Part shown: piece by piece, positions 1 to 5,869 of the stretch | How the letters are laid out: the number at the start of each line of letters is the position of its first letter | Position numbering within the stretch: position 1 is the stretch's first letter | Source: an uncultured Clostridia bacterium | Lineage (GTDB): Bacteria > Bacillota > Clostridia > HGM11514 | Direction: 5' to 3' | DNA: 5,869 nt | Assembly: GCA_934489915.1 (NCBI GenBank) | Contig: CAKSSZ010000103.1 | Span: forward strand, 1-5,869 | Position numbers and translations under genes: made by a program | The notes under the pieces: generated by a model | What the model saw: the letters and a program-made list of their open reading frames with translations, nothing else | Databases searched by the model: none | What the model was told of the DNA's origin: nothing

Positions 1-1234
1 GATCCGCACACTGCGCCACGTTCAAAGTGCCGAACACGTTATTTTTCACAGCCTCGCCGGGGCTGTCTTCCATCAAAGGAACATGCTTATGCGCCGCCGC
101 ATGAAACACAATGGACGGCCGATATTCGTTGAATACTTCTTCCAAACGTTTTTTATCCCGCACTGACCCAATCACAACCTCGGGCTTATGATCCGGATAT
201 TTTCGATTCAGCTCCATTTGCAAATCATAGGCGTTATTTTCATAAATATCAAACACAATCAACCGAGTGGGAGAAAATTTCATAATCTGACGGCACAGCT
301 CCGATCCGATGGAACCGCCCCCTCCCGTTACCAACACCACCTTGCCGGCAATGTAGTCGCTGATCTTTTTATTATCCAGCTTAATCGGGTCACGTTCCAG
401 CAAATCCTCAATCTGCACCTTTCTCACACTTTGATGTAACCGCCCGCCCCGGATCGCCTGATCAATACTCGGTAAAATTTTCACAGCACATGGGGTTTCA
501 TTGCAGATTTCAATAATTTCTCTCCGATCCTTTGCCGCAGCGGAGGGCATAGAAATCAAAATTTCATCCACCTTATGTTTCCGACAAATTTTTACGATAT
601 CGTTCCGATCCCCCAAAACATAAATCCCATTAATTCTGGCATGGCGCTTATGAGGATCGTCATCCACAAAACCAACAACATAATAATTCAAATTATCATT
701 ATTGGTCATATCCCGCAGCATAATGGTAGCCGACTCGCCTGCACCTACAATCAATAAACGTTTTTCATCCGTATTTCCGGAATGAGCCCTTTCGCTGCTC
801 AAACGGTACGCCGCCCGCACCGCCATTCGACTTGCCACCACGCAGGCAGAAAGCAAAACAACCGAGAGGAACTCCGTTTTTTCATCCCCCTGATTCACCG
901 CCACCGTGTATAACAGCAAATGCAATAAGGAAGCTGCCATACAGGATAAGGACAAAGTCAAATAATCCTTTGTACCGCTGTAAACCCATAAAACAGCATA
1001 ACCTCCCTGGCTGAAAATCACGCAGCAAAAAAGAATTGCCGCTGCCAGTACCATGCTCCAGTGCGCTCCAAAAAAAGCTGCCGGATATTCCCGCCCGCCA
1101 ACGATCCACGCACAGGCAGCATACGCCGCAAATGCCAGGCAAAAGTCAAGCAGTAACAGGTATCGGTTGCGCAAATATCCGCATCTCGCAAACATGCAGC
1201 CGGATGGCGGTATTCCCTCATCTTTTCGTATCAT
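1..1234 (-). CDS. FlaA1/CapD-type nucleotide-sugar dehydratase/epimerase, polysaccharide biosynthesis (3' end off window)
   Basis: The reading frame is open from ATG at 1234 to the left edge, giving 411 residues; the family is usually around 600, so roughly the last third is missing. The start is set by a strong purine-rich ribosome binding site (AGGAGAAGGAGAGG, about 1241-1254). Residues about 26-45, 60-75, 92-113 and 122-139 are hydrophobic and look like four membrane segments, the usual N-terminal anchor of the long members. A first Rossmann-like domain starts at KRLLIVGAGES (158-168). The second, catalytic SDR-type domain starts at VLVTGGGGSIGSE (300-312), the NAD(P)-binding glycine motif. 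HAAAHKHVPLMED (378-390) is the family hallmark. Known members act on UDP-GlcNAc or related UDP-sugars at the inner membrane face, making precursors for capsule, glycan or lipid-linked sugars. The TDK/catalytic Tyr-or-Met region lies off-window, so dehydratase cannot be told from epimerase. It is probably the first gene of a leftward unit (inference). Confidence 0.93.
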   Translation of the reverse strand, partial: MIRKDEGIPPSGCMFARCGYLRNRYLLLLDFCLAFAAYAACAWIVGGREYPAAFFGAHWSMVLAAAILFCCVIFSQGGYAVLWVYSGTKDYLTLSLSCMAASLLHLLLYTVAVNQGDEKTEFLSVVLLSACVVASRMAVRAAYRLSSERAHSGNTDEKRLLIVGAGESATIMLRDMTNNDNLNYYVVGFVDDDPHKRHARINGIYVLGDRNDIVKICRKHKVDEILISMPSAAAKDRREIIEICNETPCAVKILPSIDQAIRGGRLHQSVRKVQIEDLLERDPIKLDNKKISDYIAGKVVLVTGGGGSIGSELCRQIMKFSPTRLIVFDIYENNAYDLQMELNRKYPDHKPEVVIGSVRDKKRLEEVFNEYRPSIVFHAAAHKHVPLMEDSPGEAVKNNVFGTLNVAQCAD

Positions 1235-1320
1235 GTAATGGCCTCTCCTTCTCCTTAATCTTACCAAATCGTAAGCCTGTTTTAACTGAATTCGTCTCGT
1301 CTTAGCTGCTACACTTTTTT

Positions 1321-1349
1321 ATTATATCACACTTTCCTGTTCAATGCAA
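1321..1349 (-). promoter_or_regulatory. Sigma-A-type promoter for the CapD-like gene
   Basis: On the minus strand a TTGCAT -35 box (1344-1349) is followed by a 17-base spacer and a perfect TATAAT -10 box (1321-1326). Transcription would begin near 1314, giving a leader of about 80 nt before the ATG at 1234. The position, orientation and spacing fit the only gene it faces. The call rests on consensus matching alone. Confidence 0.75.
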
Positions 1350-1448
1350 GAAAATCTTTCGTAACGCCTCTGCTAAGGTTGTATAATTCTCCTAAACAAT
1401 GACAAAATATCAGACTTATTTTTGGATTGTTAAGATTCCGTTATTTTG

Positions 1449-1477
1449 TTGCAATTTGTCACAAACGGTAGTATAAT
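1449..1477 (+). promoter_or_regulatory. Sigma-A-type promoter for the antiporter gene
   Basis: A TTGCAA -35 box (1449-1454) is separated by exactly 17 bases from a perfect TATAAT -10 box (1472-1477). Initiation is expected near 1484, about 30 nt before the ATG at 1514. This also argues against an upstream TTG start at 1490, which would have only about six bases of leader. Confidence 0.75.
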
Positions 1478-1496
1478 GGGATTTGTATTTTGTTTG

Positions 1497-1502
1497 AAGG
1501 AG
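1497..1502 (+). promoter_or_regulatory. Ribosome binding site deciding the antiporter start
   Basis: AAGGAG lies 11 bases before ATG 1514, slightly longer than ideal. It falls inside the open frame that could start at TTG 1490, where it would have no role. It therefore supports ATG 1514 as the true start. Confidence 0.7.
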
Positions 1503-1513
1503 TGACGAAAGCA

Positions 1514-2716
1514 ATGGCACAGTACGGCGCAACTTATGAAATTGCCCTGCACCTGGGAATTATTTTTTTTGCCGCAAAGGTATTTGGCATTTTAGCAAGA
1601 AAAATCGGAATTCCGCAGGTGGTAGGAGAAATCCTGGCAGGGCTGCTCATCGGCCCCAGCTTTTTAGGAATTGTTTCTATGACAGAGCCTTTGGCGTTCA
1701 TGTCTGAGATCGGCGTTATTCTGCTGATGTTTTCCGCAGGATTAGGCACAAATATGAAGGACTTGAAAAAAACCGGTCTGGCAGCCTTTTTGATTGCCAC
1801 CGCCGGCGTATTGGTTCCGCTGGTTCTCGGTACGATCCTGCACATGATATTCTACGGCTTTGCCCCGTTCGGCACCCTGGAATTTTATAAATCCCTGTTT
1901 ATCGGCGTAATCCTGACTGCTACCTCGGTCAGCATTACCGTCAAAGCATTAAGCGAGCTGGGACATTTAAAAACCGAGCTGGGTGTAACCATTGTAAGCG
2001 CAGCGATTATTGACGATGTGCTGGGGATCATCGTGCTAACGGTAGTATTGGGCATGAGCGAGGGCGGAAACGGCGCTGCCAGTGCTGCTATCACACTGGG
2101 AAAAAGCTTGCTCTTTTTCCTTCTGGCAGGGGGATTCGGCTGGCTGCTGTTTAAAATATTCGATCGGCTGGACAGAAGATATCAGCACACCCAGAGAATC
2201 CCGATTTTAGGGCTGGCAATGTGTATGTTTTTCTCCTATGCTGCTGAAAAATTCTTTGGAGTTGCGGAAATCACCGGCGCCTTTATTGCAGGCCTTGTAC
2301 TCTGCAATTTAAAGGACGCTCCTTACATTGAACGAAAAATGGACATCAACTCTTATATGTTTTTTGGTCCTATTTTCTTTGCGGGCATCGGATTAAAAAC
2401 CGACTTACACCAGGTTTCCAGCGTCATATTGGCTTTTTCGGCGGCTTTGGTGGCTGTCGGTCTGATCTCCAAAATCATTGGCTGCGGTCTCACAGCGAAG
2501 GTCATGGGGCACACCAATCATGACAGCTTAAAAGTCGGCGTCGGCATGATGAACCGGGGCGAGGTTGCCCTGATCGTTACCCAAAAGGGGCTGAACTCCG
2601 GCTTGCTGGAACCGGTCTTTTTCACCCCGGTGATTCTGCTGATTATTACTTCCTCTATTTTAACACCAATCCTGTTAAAGCGATTGTATCGAAAAGAAGA
2701 AAAACCGGAAGCATAA
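1514..2716 (+). CDS. CPA2-family cation/proton antiporter (NapA/KefB-like core, no regulatory domain)
   Basis: This 400-residue integral membrane protein belongs to the monovalent cation:proton antiporter-2 family. Almost the whole length is hydrophobic and compatible with 12 to 13 membrane helices. Visible family landmarks are IPQVVGEILAGLLIGP near residues 34-49, the unwound-helix stretch LTATSVSITVKALSELG, the acidic pair in AAIIDDVLGI (Asp167-Asp168), EITGAFIAGLVL, FFAGIGLK, and NRGEVALIV (Arg348-Gly349-Glu350). In characterised members such as NapA an Asp-Asp pair binds ion and proton and goes with electrogenic Na+/H+ exchange. That makes sodium export or pH homeostasis more likely than KefB-type glutathione-gated K+ efflux (inference). 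The chain ends right after the last helix with a short charged tail and has no RCK/TrkA-N domain, as is normal for the 380-400 residue subgroup. The frame could be extended upstream to TTG 1490, but promoter and ribosome-site spacing favour ATG 1514. It has its own promoter and terminator, so it is probably monocistronic. Confidence 0.93.
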   Translation: MAQYGATYEIALHLGIIFFAAKVFGILARKIGIPQVVGEILAGLLIGPSFLGIVSMTEPLAFMSEIGVILLMFSAGLGTNMKDLKKTGLAAFLIATAGVLVPLVLGTILHMIFYGFAPFGTLEFYKSLFIGVILTATSVSITVKALSELGHLKTELGVTIVSAAIIDDVLGIIVLTVVLGMSEGGNGAASAAITLGKSLLFFLLAGGFGWLLFKIFDRLDRRYQHTQRIPILGLAMCMFFSYAAEKFFGVAEITGAFIAGLVLCNLKDAPYIERKMDINSYMFFGPIFFAGIGLKTDLHQVSSVILAFSAALVAVGLISKIIGCGLTAKVMGHTNHDSLKVGVGMMNRGEVALIVTQKGLNSGLLEPVFFTPVILLIITSSILTPILLKRLYRKEEKPEA

Positions 2717-2760
2717 AAAGAAACGGCGCAACTTTTTTGTTGCACCGTTTCTTTTTATTT
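2714..2760. terminator. Bidirectional intrinsic terminator between convergent genes
   Basis: The left arm 2714-2732 pairs with the right arm 2739-2757 around a six-T loop (2733-2738). Thirteen outer pairs and five inner pairs are perfect. The single odd position (2727 with 2744) is C-A in the rightward transcript but G-U in the leftward one, so the leftward RNA hairpin is continuous. The A-rich outer left arm and T-rich outer right arm supply U-rich tails in both directions. The TAA stop of the antiporter (2714-2716) and that of the hydrolase (2755-2757) form the base of the stem. Confidence 0.9.
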
Positions 2761-4413
2761 GCTGAGTCCCTTACGCATCGTCTCTAAAGTTTCTTCCGTT
2801 TCATCCAGCCAATAAGGCCGTGCTACCTGCTCCGGCTGCTCCGGATCAAAATCCGCAAAATGGAACCACACCGCCGCCTTAATATTTTTATAGTCCCCCA
2901 TATGGCGGAACATCCGCTCCATCCAAGCCGCTTTATCGCCACCCACCGAGCTGGACGCAAATTCCGTAATCATCCAAGGGAATTCAGAAAAATAAGGAAA
3001 AAACCGAGCTGAAATACCGTCATAAATTTGCGTAAATTCCCGCCATGTTTCATTATTTTTCTTTTTATAATAGGTACCTGTATTGTACCCGGTCACCCCG
3101 ATGACCTGCACATAATCGTCTCCGGGATAATAATTCATAAAATGATTCCAATGTGCCGGCGGATAATCCCGATCATTGGGGTTAAACACCCAGATCACAT
3201 TGTCCACTCCTTCCTCTTGAAAAATCCGATAAAACCGCCGCCAAACCTCCACATAAATATCCGGATCCTCCAGTACGGTAACCCCGGAATAATTCGTCCA
3301 GTCGGAATTCATTTCATTATTCAGCCGAAAGAAAAAAGGATGTCCAAAGGCTTTAGCGCCCCGTGCCAGCGCCCGGATGGTATCGTCCTCCCACCCCCGG
3401 TAAGCGGCTAACTGGGGCGTATATCCTGCCAGCTTTTCATTACTGTAGCCGGTCAGCTGCAAGGTCAGCTCCACGTGCCGCCCCTGCCCATAAGCTCGCT
3501 CCATAAATTCCGACGGAAATGGGTCACCGTAGGGCAAATAATACAGTACCAACGGAAAATGAAACTCCAATTTCCGTTCCAGATCAGGGATGATTTGATC
3601 CAAGCCGTCCGTCGCCATTTTATCGGCAAAAATCCCCCAGGAAACCGTTTTGGAATTGCAAAATGCACGGTAAAATTCCGTCGTCTCCCGGGACCACTCC
3701 TGTGGAATTTTCACCTCGTGCTTACGGCTGTAGCATGCCCTGCCCCGGGAACGAAAATAGGAAAAGCGGGAGAGAAATTCCTCCATTCTTGCGGTCACGT
3801 CCATATCAGACGGATAACGCAGGGTCACCCGGTAAAAAATTCGGGTGCCTGTGGCAATAAAAGCGTAAGCATAATGTTCCTCCCCTTCAACGGAAAACCA
3901 ATAGCTGCCGTCTTCTGTCCTGTGTTCTTCTGACGCAGTCAGTCCGTTTTCCGACAAATGCACCGGGTCGGTTAAAAAGCGGTCAAAATACCACCGGCAA
4001 TAAGCTTCGGCATCCCGCTGCAAAGCACATTCCCGGGAGATTTTCCAAACCGCCTCCCCCTCCTGCACTTCCACCTGCAGCGCAGAACGGCTGAAATCAA
4101 ATTCCGCTCCCGCAGGAAAATCCGCTGCAAATCCGTTGGCATAATCATAAAGTCGCTGCCCTTCTTCGGATTCCACCACCTGCTTACAATCCCGGCTGAA
4201 ATCTTTTGCGGCAGACCGCTGCCCATCCACATACCAGGCTCCGCCTGCGGGGAGCTGCTTGCAGGCGGGCAATCGGAGATTTGCCGTTTCTGATTTTAAG
4301 TAGCTGCGCACCTGCCCTGCCTGATAGCTTTGGCTTTTGGCACACCACAGTCCACCGCTCAACGCACCTGCTACAAGAATCAAAATGATGCAAATTACCG
4401 CCCGTTTTTTCAT
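2755..4413 (-). CDS. GH26-like glycoside hydrolase, exported or membrane-anchored, with unassigned N-terminal domain
   Basis: The protein has 552 residues from ATG 4413, chosen because GAGGAG (4420-4425) sits six bases upstream and the chain then opens with MKKR and a hydrophobic segment (about 5-24), a signal peptide or uncleaved anchor. A Cys follows in LWC but does not fit a lipobox. Residues about 30-250 match nothing I can name; TGTRIFYRVTLRYP and the following helix recall the end of DcrB/PsbP-like small domains, a weak resemblance. From Trp259 to about 545 lies a clan GH-A TIM-barrel pattern close to family GH26. The likely acid/base is Glu367 in RLNNEMNSDW, and the likely nucleophile is Glu484 in WMITEFASSS; the 117-residue spacing suits GH26. 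VIWVFNPND, VQVIGVTGYN and IKAAVWFHFADFD support the barrel. GH26 enzymes mostly cleave beta-mannans or related beta-glycans, but the substrate here is unknown. It is last in a leftward gene row and is preceded by a terminator-like hairpin. Confidence 0.85.
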   Translation of the reverse strand: MKKRAVICIILILVAGALSGGLWCAKSQSYQAGQVRSYLKSETANLRLPACKQLPAGGAWYVDGQRSAAKDFSRDCKQVVESEEGQRLYDYANGFAADFPAGAEFDFSRSALQVEVQEGEAVWKISRECALQRDAEAYCRWYFDRFLTDPVHLSENGLTASEEHRTEDGSYWFSVEGEEHYAYAFIATGTRIFYRVTLRYPSDMDVTARMEEFLSRFSYFRSRGRACYSRKHEVKIPQEWSRETTEFYRAFCNSKTVSWGIFADKMATDGLDQIIPDLERKLEFHFPLVLYYLPYGDPFPSEFMERAYGQGRHVELTLQLTGYSNEKLAGYTPQLAAYRGWEDDTIRALARGAKAFGHPFFFRLNNEMNSDWTNYSGVTVLEDPDIYVEVWRRFYRIFQEEGVDNVIWVFNPNDRDYPPAHWNHFMNYYPGDDYVQVIGVTGYNTGTYYKKKNNETWREFTQIYDGISARFFPYFSEFPWMITEFASSSVGGDKAAWMERMFRHMGDYKNIKAAVWFHFADFDPEQPEQVARPYWLDETEETLETMRKGLSK

Positions 4414-4430
4414 CGCTCTCTCCTCATGTG

Positions 4431-4463
4431 AAAGAAAAGGCGAAGCCACCCTTGACTCCGCCT
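4431..4463 (-). terminator. Terminator-like hairpin between the DUF3343 gene and the hydrolase
   Basis: Read on the minus strand, AGGCGGAG (4463-4456) pairs with CTTCGCCT (4445-4438) over eight pairs including one G-U, with a ten-base loop. It is followed at once by TTTCTTT (4437-4431). This has the form of a modest intrinsic terminator just after the DUF3343 stop and just before the hydrolase ribosome site. It would reduce or condition read-through into the hydrolase gene. Confidence 0.6.
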
Positions 4464-4471
4464 GTTCCGTC

Positions 4472-4720
4472 TTAAAAAAATTTTTGATAAAAAGTTCCGT
4501 CCTTGTTCTGCTCATAGCAATTGCGCACTGCCAAGCCGGCCTCCTCTGCGATCTTCAGGGCAGCCTTGCAGTCCCGCACAATCACGGAATAGCTGCACCC
4601 TTTCTCCGATAGATTCTGGGGGGTATGCACCATGCCCGCTTCCATCCCACGTTTGCGTAACAGCCGTTGCAGCCGCTGCGCTGTGGTGACAGAGGAAACC
4701 ACCAAATAATACCGTTTCAT
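4472..4720 (-). CDS. DUF3343-like small protein (putative Se/S carrier-like family)
   Basis: This is an 82-residue soluble protein. The start is ATG 4720, where GGGGAG (4727-4732) lies six bases upstream; the in-frame ATG at 4771 would add 17 poorly ordered residues and has no such site. The chain begins MKRYYLVVSSVTTAQRLQRL, a beta strand followed by an amphipathic helix. It continues with RGMEAGMVHTPQNLSEKGCSY, and then a second strand and helix (IVRDCKAALKIAEEAG). This is the compact two-repeat layout of DUF3343 proteins, which are thought to resemble Se/S carrier proteins and carry a conserved cysteine after the P-x-x-x-S stretch; here Cys47 in EKGCSYS would be that residue. The C terminus NKDGTFYQKFF is aromatic-rich, unlike many family members. 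No function is established. It sits 74 nt after typA and 58 nt before the hydrolase, so it is probably transcribed from the typA side. Confidence 0.75.
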   Translation of the reverse strand: MKRYYLVVSSVTTAQRLQRLLRKRGMEAGMVHTPQNLSEKGCSYSVIVRDCKAALKIAEEAGLAVRNCYEQNKDGTFYQKFF

Positions 4721-4735
4721 TTTCGTCTCCCCTTT

Positions 4736-4786
4736 TGTGCATATTCCAAAACGGCTCTTTTCTGCCGTCATAGTATCATATGCACA
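4736..4786 (-). promoter_or_regulatory. Nested inverted repeat in the typA-DUF3343 spacer
   Basis: An outer perfect nine-base inverted repeat, TGTGCATAT (4736-4744) and ATATGCACA (4778-4786), encloses an inner five-pair stem, ACGGC (4751-4755) with GCCGT (4764-4768), around an eight-base loop. In the leftward transcript the inner stem gains one G-U pair and is followed by UUUU, a weak terminator shape. The outer 3' arm ends four bases before the DUF3343 ribosome site. It could be an RNA structure affecting termination, processing or translation, or a DNA operator whose half-sites are 42 bp apart. Confidence 0.5.
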
Positions 4787-4794
4787 GGGATGGG

Positions 4795-5869
4795 TTATTT
4801 GTTCCTTGCCTTGGCTCGCAAATCATTTTTCAAAATGCGTTTTCTCATCCGCAAATGATGCGGGGTAATCTCCAGCAGCTCGTCCTCTGCAATAAATTCC
4901 AGGCACTGCTCTAAAGAGAGGTTCTGAGGCGGCGTCAGCTTTAAAGCGTCGTCCGATCCGGCTGCACGGGTATTGGTCACGTGCTTTTTCTTACAAACAT
5001 TGACCACCACATCATCCGCACGGCTATTCTCCCCAACAATCATCCCTTCATAGACTTCCACTCCCGGCCCGATAAACAGTGCGCCCCGGTCTTGTGCGTT
5101 AAACAGGCCGTAACCTACGGAAGTTCCGGTTTCAAAGGCAACCAAGGAGCCTCTTGCACGGCCGTCAATATCGCCCTTATAAGGCTCATAATCCTCTAAA
5201 ATACTATTCATGACCGCCGTTCCGCGGGTATCGGTCAGCAGCTGACTCCGGAACCCGATCAACCCTCGGGAAGGAATTAAAAATTCCAGACGGGTATATC
5301 CCTGACTGGTGGGGGTCATGTTGGTCATTTCCCCTTTTCGCCAGCTGATCCCTTCCATCACCGTACCGGTGAATTCGTCCGGCACGTCAATCATCAGCCG
5401 TTCAATCGGCTCACACAGCACCCCGTCTATTTCACGGGTAATTACGGCGGGTTTGGATACTTGGAATTCATACCCCTGCCGTCTCATATTTTCAATCAAC
5501 ACGGAAAGATGCAGCTCGCCCCGCCCCGACACGGTAAAGGTGTCGGCAGAATCGGTCTCCTCTACCTTCAAACTAATATTAGATTCCAATTCCTTAAACA
5601 AACGGTCGCGCAGATGACGGGAGGTCACATAATCTCCGTCCCGACCGGCAAAGGGGCTGTCATTGACGGAAAACTGCATAGACAGTACCGGCTGATCAAT
5701 TTCCACAAAGGGTAACGGTTCCACACAGGAAGGGTCGCAAACCGTCTCCCCGATATTAATATCCCCCAAGCCGGAAATGGCGATCAGCTCACCAACGCCC
5801 GCTTCTTCAATAGCAATCCGTTTTAAGCCCTCATAATTATACAGACTGGATATCTTTACATTCCTGGTT
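4795..5869 (-). CDS. typA: TypA/BipA ribosome-associated translational GTPase, C-terminal part (5' end off window)
   Basis: The frame is open from the right edge to the TAA at 4795-4797, giving the last 357 residues of a protein that is normally about 600-615 long. The GTPase domain with its P-loop lies beyond the window. Visible first is the end of the beta-barrel domain II (LYNYEGLKRIAIEEAGVGEL, IAISGLGDINIGETVCDP). Next comes an EF-G III-like domain (about residues 48-135 of the visible part, with VSGRGELHLSVLIENMRRQG), then an EF-G C-terminal-like domain (FLIPSRGLIGFRSQLLTDTRG). Last is the TypA-specific C-terminal domain (MIVGENSRADDVVVNV, KKKHVTNTRAAGSDDALKL, EDELLEITPHHLRMRKR). This order is diagnostic of TypA/BipA rather than EF-G, LepA or TetM. 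The protein binds the 70S ribosome and assists growth and large-subunit assembly under stress or cold. The TTG at 5769 only begins an internal stretch and is not the start. It is upstream of the DUF3343 gene in the same direction. Confidence 0.97.
   Translation of the reverse strand, partial: TRNVKISSLYNYEGLKRIAIEEAGVGELIAISGLGDINIGETVCDPSCVEPLPFVEIDQPVLSMQFSVNDSPFAGRDGDYVTSRHLRDRLFKELESNISLKVEETDSADTFTVSGRGELHLSVLIENMRRQGYEFQVSKPAVITREIDGVLCEPIERLMIDVPDEFTGTVMEGISWRKGEMTNMTPTSQGYTRLEFLIPSRGLIGFRSQLLTDTRGTAVMNSILEDYEPYKGDIDGRARGSLVAFETGTSVGYGLFNAQDRGALFIGPGVEVYEGMIVGENSRADDVVVNVCKKKHVTNTRAAGSDDALKLTPPQNLSLEQCLEFIAEDELLEITPHHLRMRKRILKNDLRAKARNK

Noticed and set aside
1260..1275. CTTAC/GTAAG hairpin with a six-base loop in the CapD-like gene leader
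   Set aside because: A five-pair, AT-containing stem is too weak to call a riboswitch or attenuator, and no U-tract follows.
882..1305. Several overlapping open frames of 60-90 codons on both strands within the CapD-like gene and its leader
   Set aside because: They are shadows of the real minus-strand frame, with Cys/Arg/Pro-rich translations and no ribosome sites.
1382..1387. Another TATAAT on the plus strand upstream of the antiporter
   Set aside because: No acceptable -35 box lies 16-18 bp upstream; the promoter at 1449-1477 is much better placed.
1490..1513. Upstream TTG start for the antiporter, adding eight residues
   Set aside because: It would leave about six bases of leader from the predicted promoter and places the AAGGAG site inside the coding region; ATG 1514 fits both signals.
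3028..3933. Two plus-strand open frames of 127 and 152 codons opposite the hydrolase
   Set aside because: Low-complexity antisense translations without promoter or ribosome site; the opposing frame has clear protein-family motifs.
4414..4515. Start of the hydrolase at 4515, adding 34 residues
   Set aside because: The extension overlaps the DUF3343 gene by 44 nt, runs through the terminator-like hairpin, and puts a charged stretch before an otherwise normal signal sequence that has its own ribosome site.
4721..4771. Start of the DUF3343 gene at 4771
   Set aside because: It lies inside the nested dyad with no ribosome site; ATG 4720 has GGGGAG six bases upstream and begins the expected first beta strand.

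Overview
The window reads as chromosomal DNA of a low-to-mid GC Gram-positive anaerobe, most likely a Clostridia member of the Bacillota (inference). The support is strong AGGAG-type ribosome binding sites, consensus sigma-A-type promoters, a DUF3343-type small protein (a family common in Clostridia), and protein wording typical of Firmicutes. No phage, transposon, CRISPR, tRNA or rRNA signal is visible.

Layout. (1) Positions 1-1234, minus strand: N-terminal 411 residues of a membrane-anchored nucleotide-sugar dehydratase/epimerase of the FlaA1/CapD type. The gene runs off the left edge and may open an exopolysaccharide or capsule locus lying there. (2) Positions 1235-1513: a divergent control region with two back-to-back promoters, each with a TTGCAA/TTGCAT box, 17 bp, then TATAAT. 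One serves the sugar gene leftward, the other a CPA2 cation/proton antiporter rightward (1514-2716). (3) Positions 2714-2760: a shared bidirectional terminator whose stem includes the stop codons of both convergent genes. (4) Positions 2755-5869, minus strand: three co-oriented genes, read right to left. These are the C-terminal 357 residues of the ribosome-associated GTPase TypA/BipA (5' end beyond the right edge), an 82-residue DUF3343-like protein, and a 552-residue exported or membrane-anchored GH26-like glycoside hydrolase.

How the genes relate. The typA to DUF3343 spacer (74 nt) holds a nested inverted repeat directly upstream of the DUF3343 ribosome binding site. The DUF3343 to hydrolase spacer (58 nt) holds a terminator-like hairpin with a U-rich tail, and I see no convincing promoter after it. 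The hydrolase may therefore depend on read-through from typA/DUF3343. The CapD-type enzyme and the GH26-like protein both point to cell-surface or extracellular polysaccharide, but they are in different transcription units, so a shared pathway is only a guess.

I found no clear undescribed multi-gene system. The items most worth a second look are the unassigned N-terminal half of the GH26-like protein with its Asn-Glu acid/base motif, the nested dyad between typA and the DUF3343 gene, and the stop-codon-embedding terminator.
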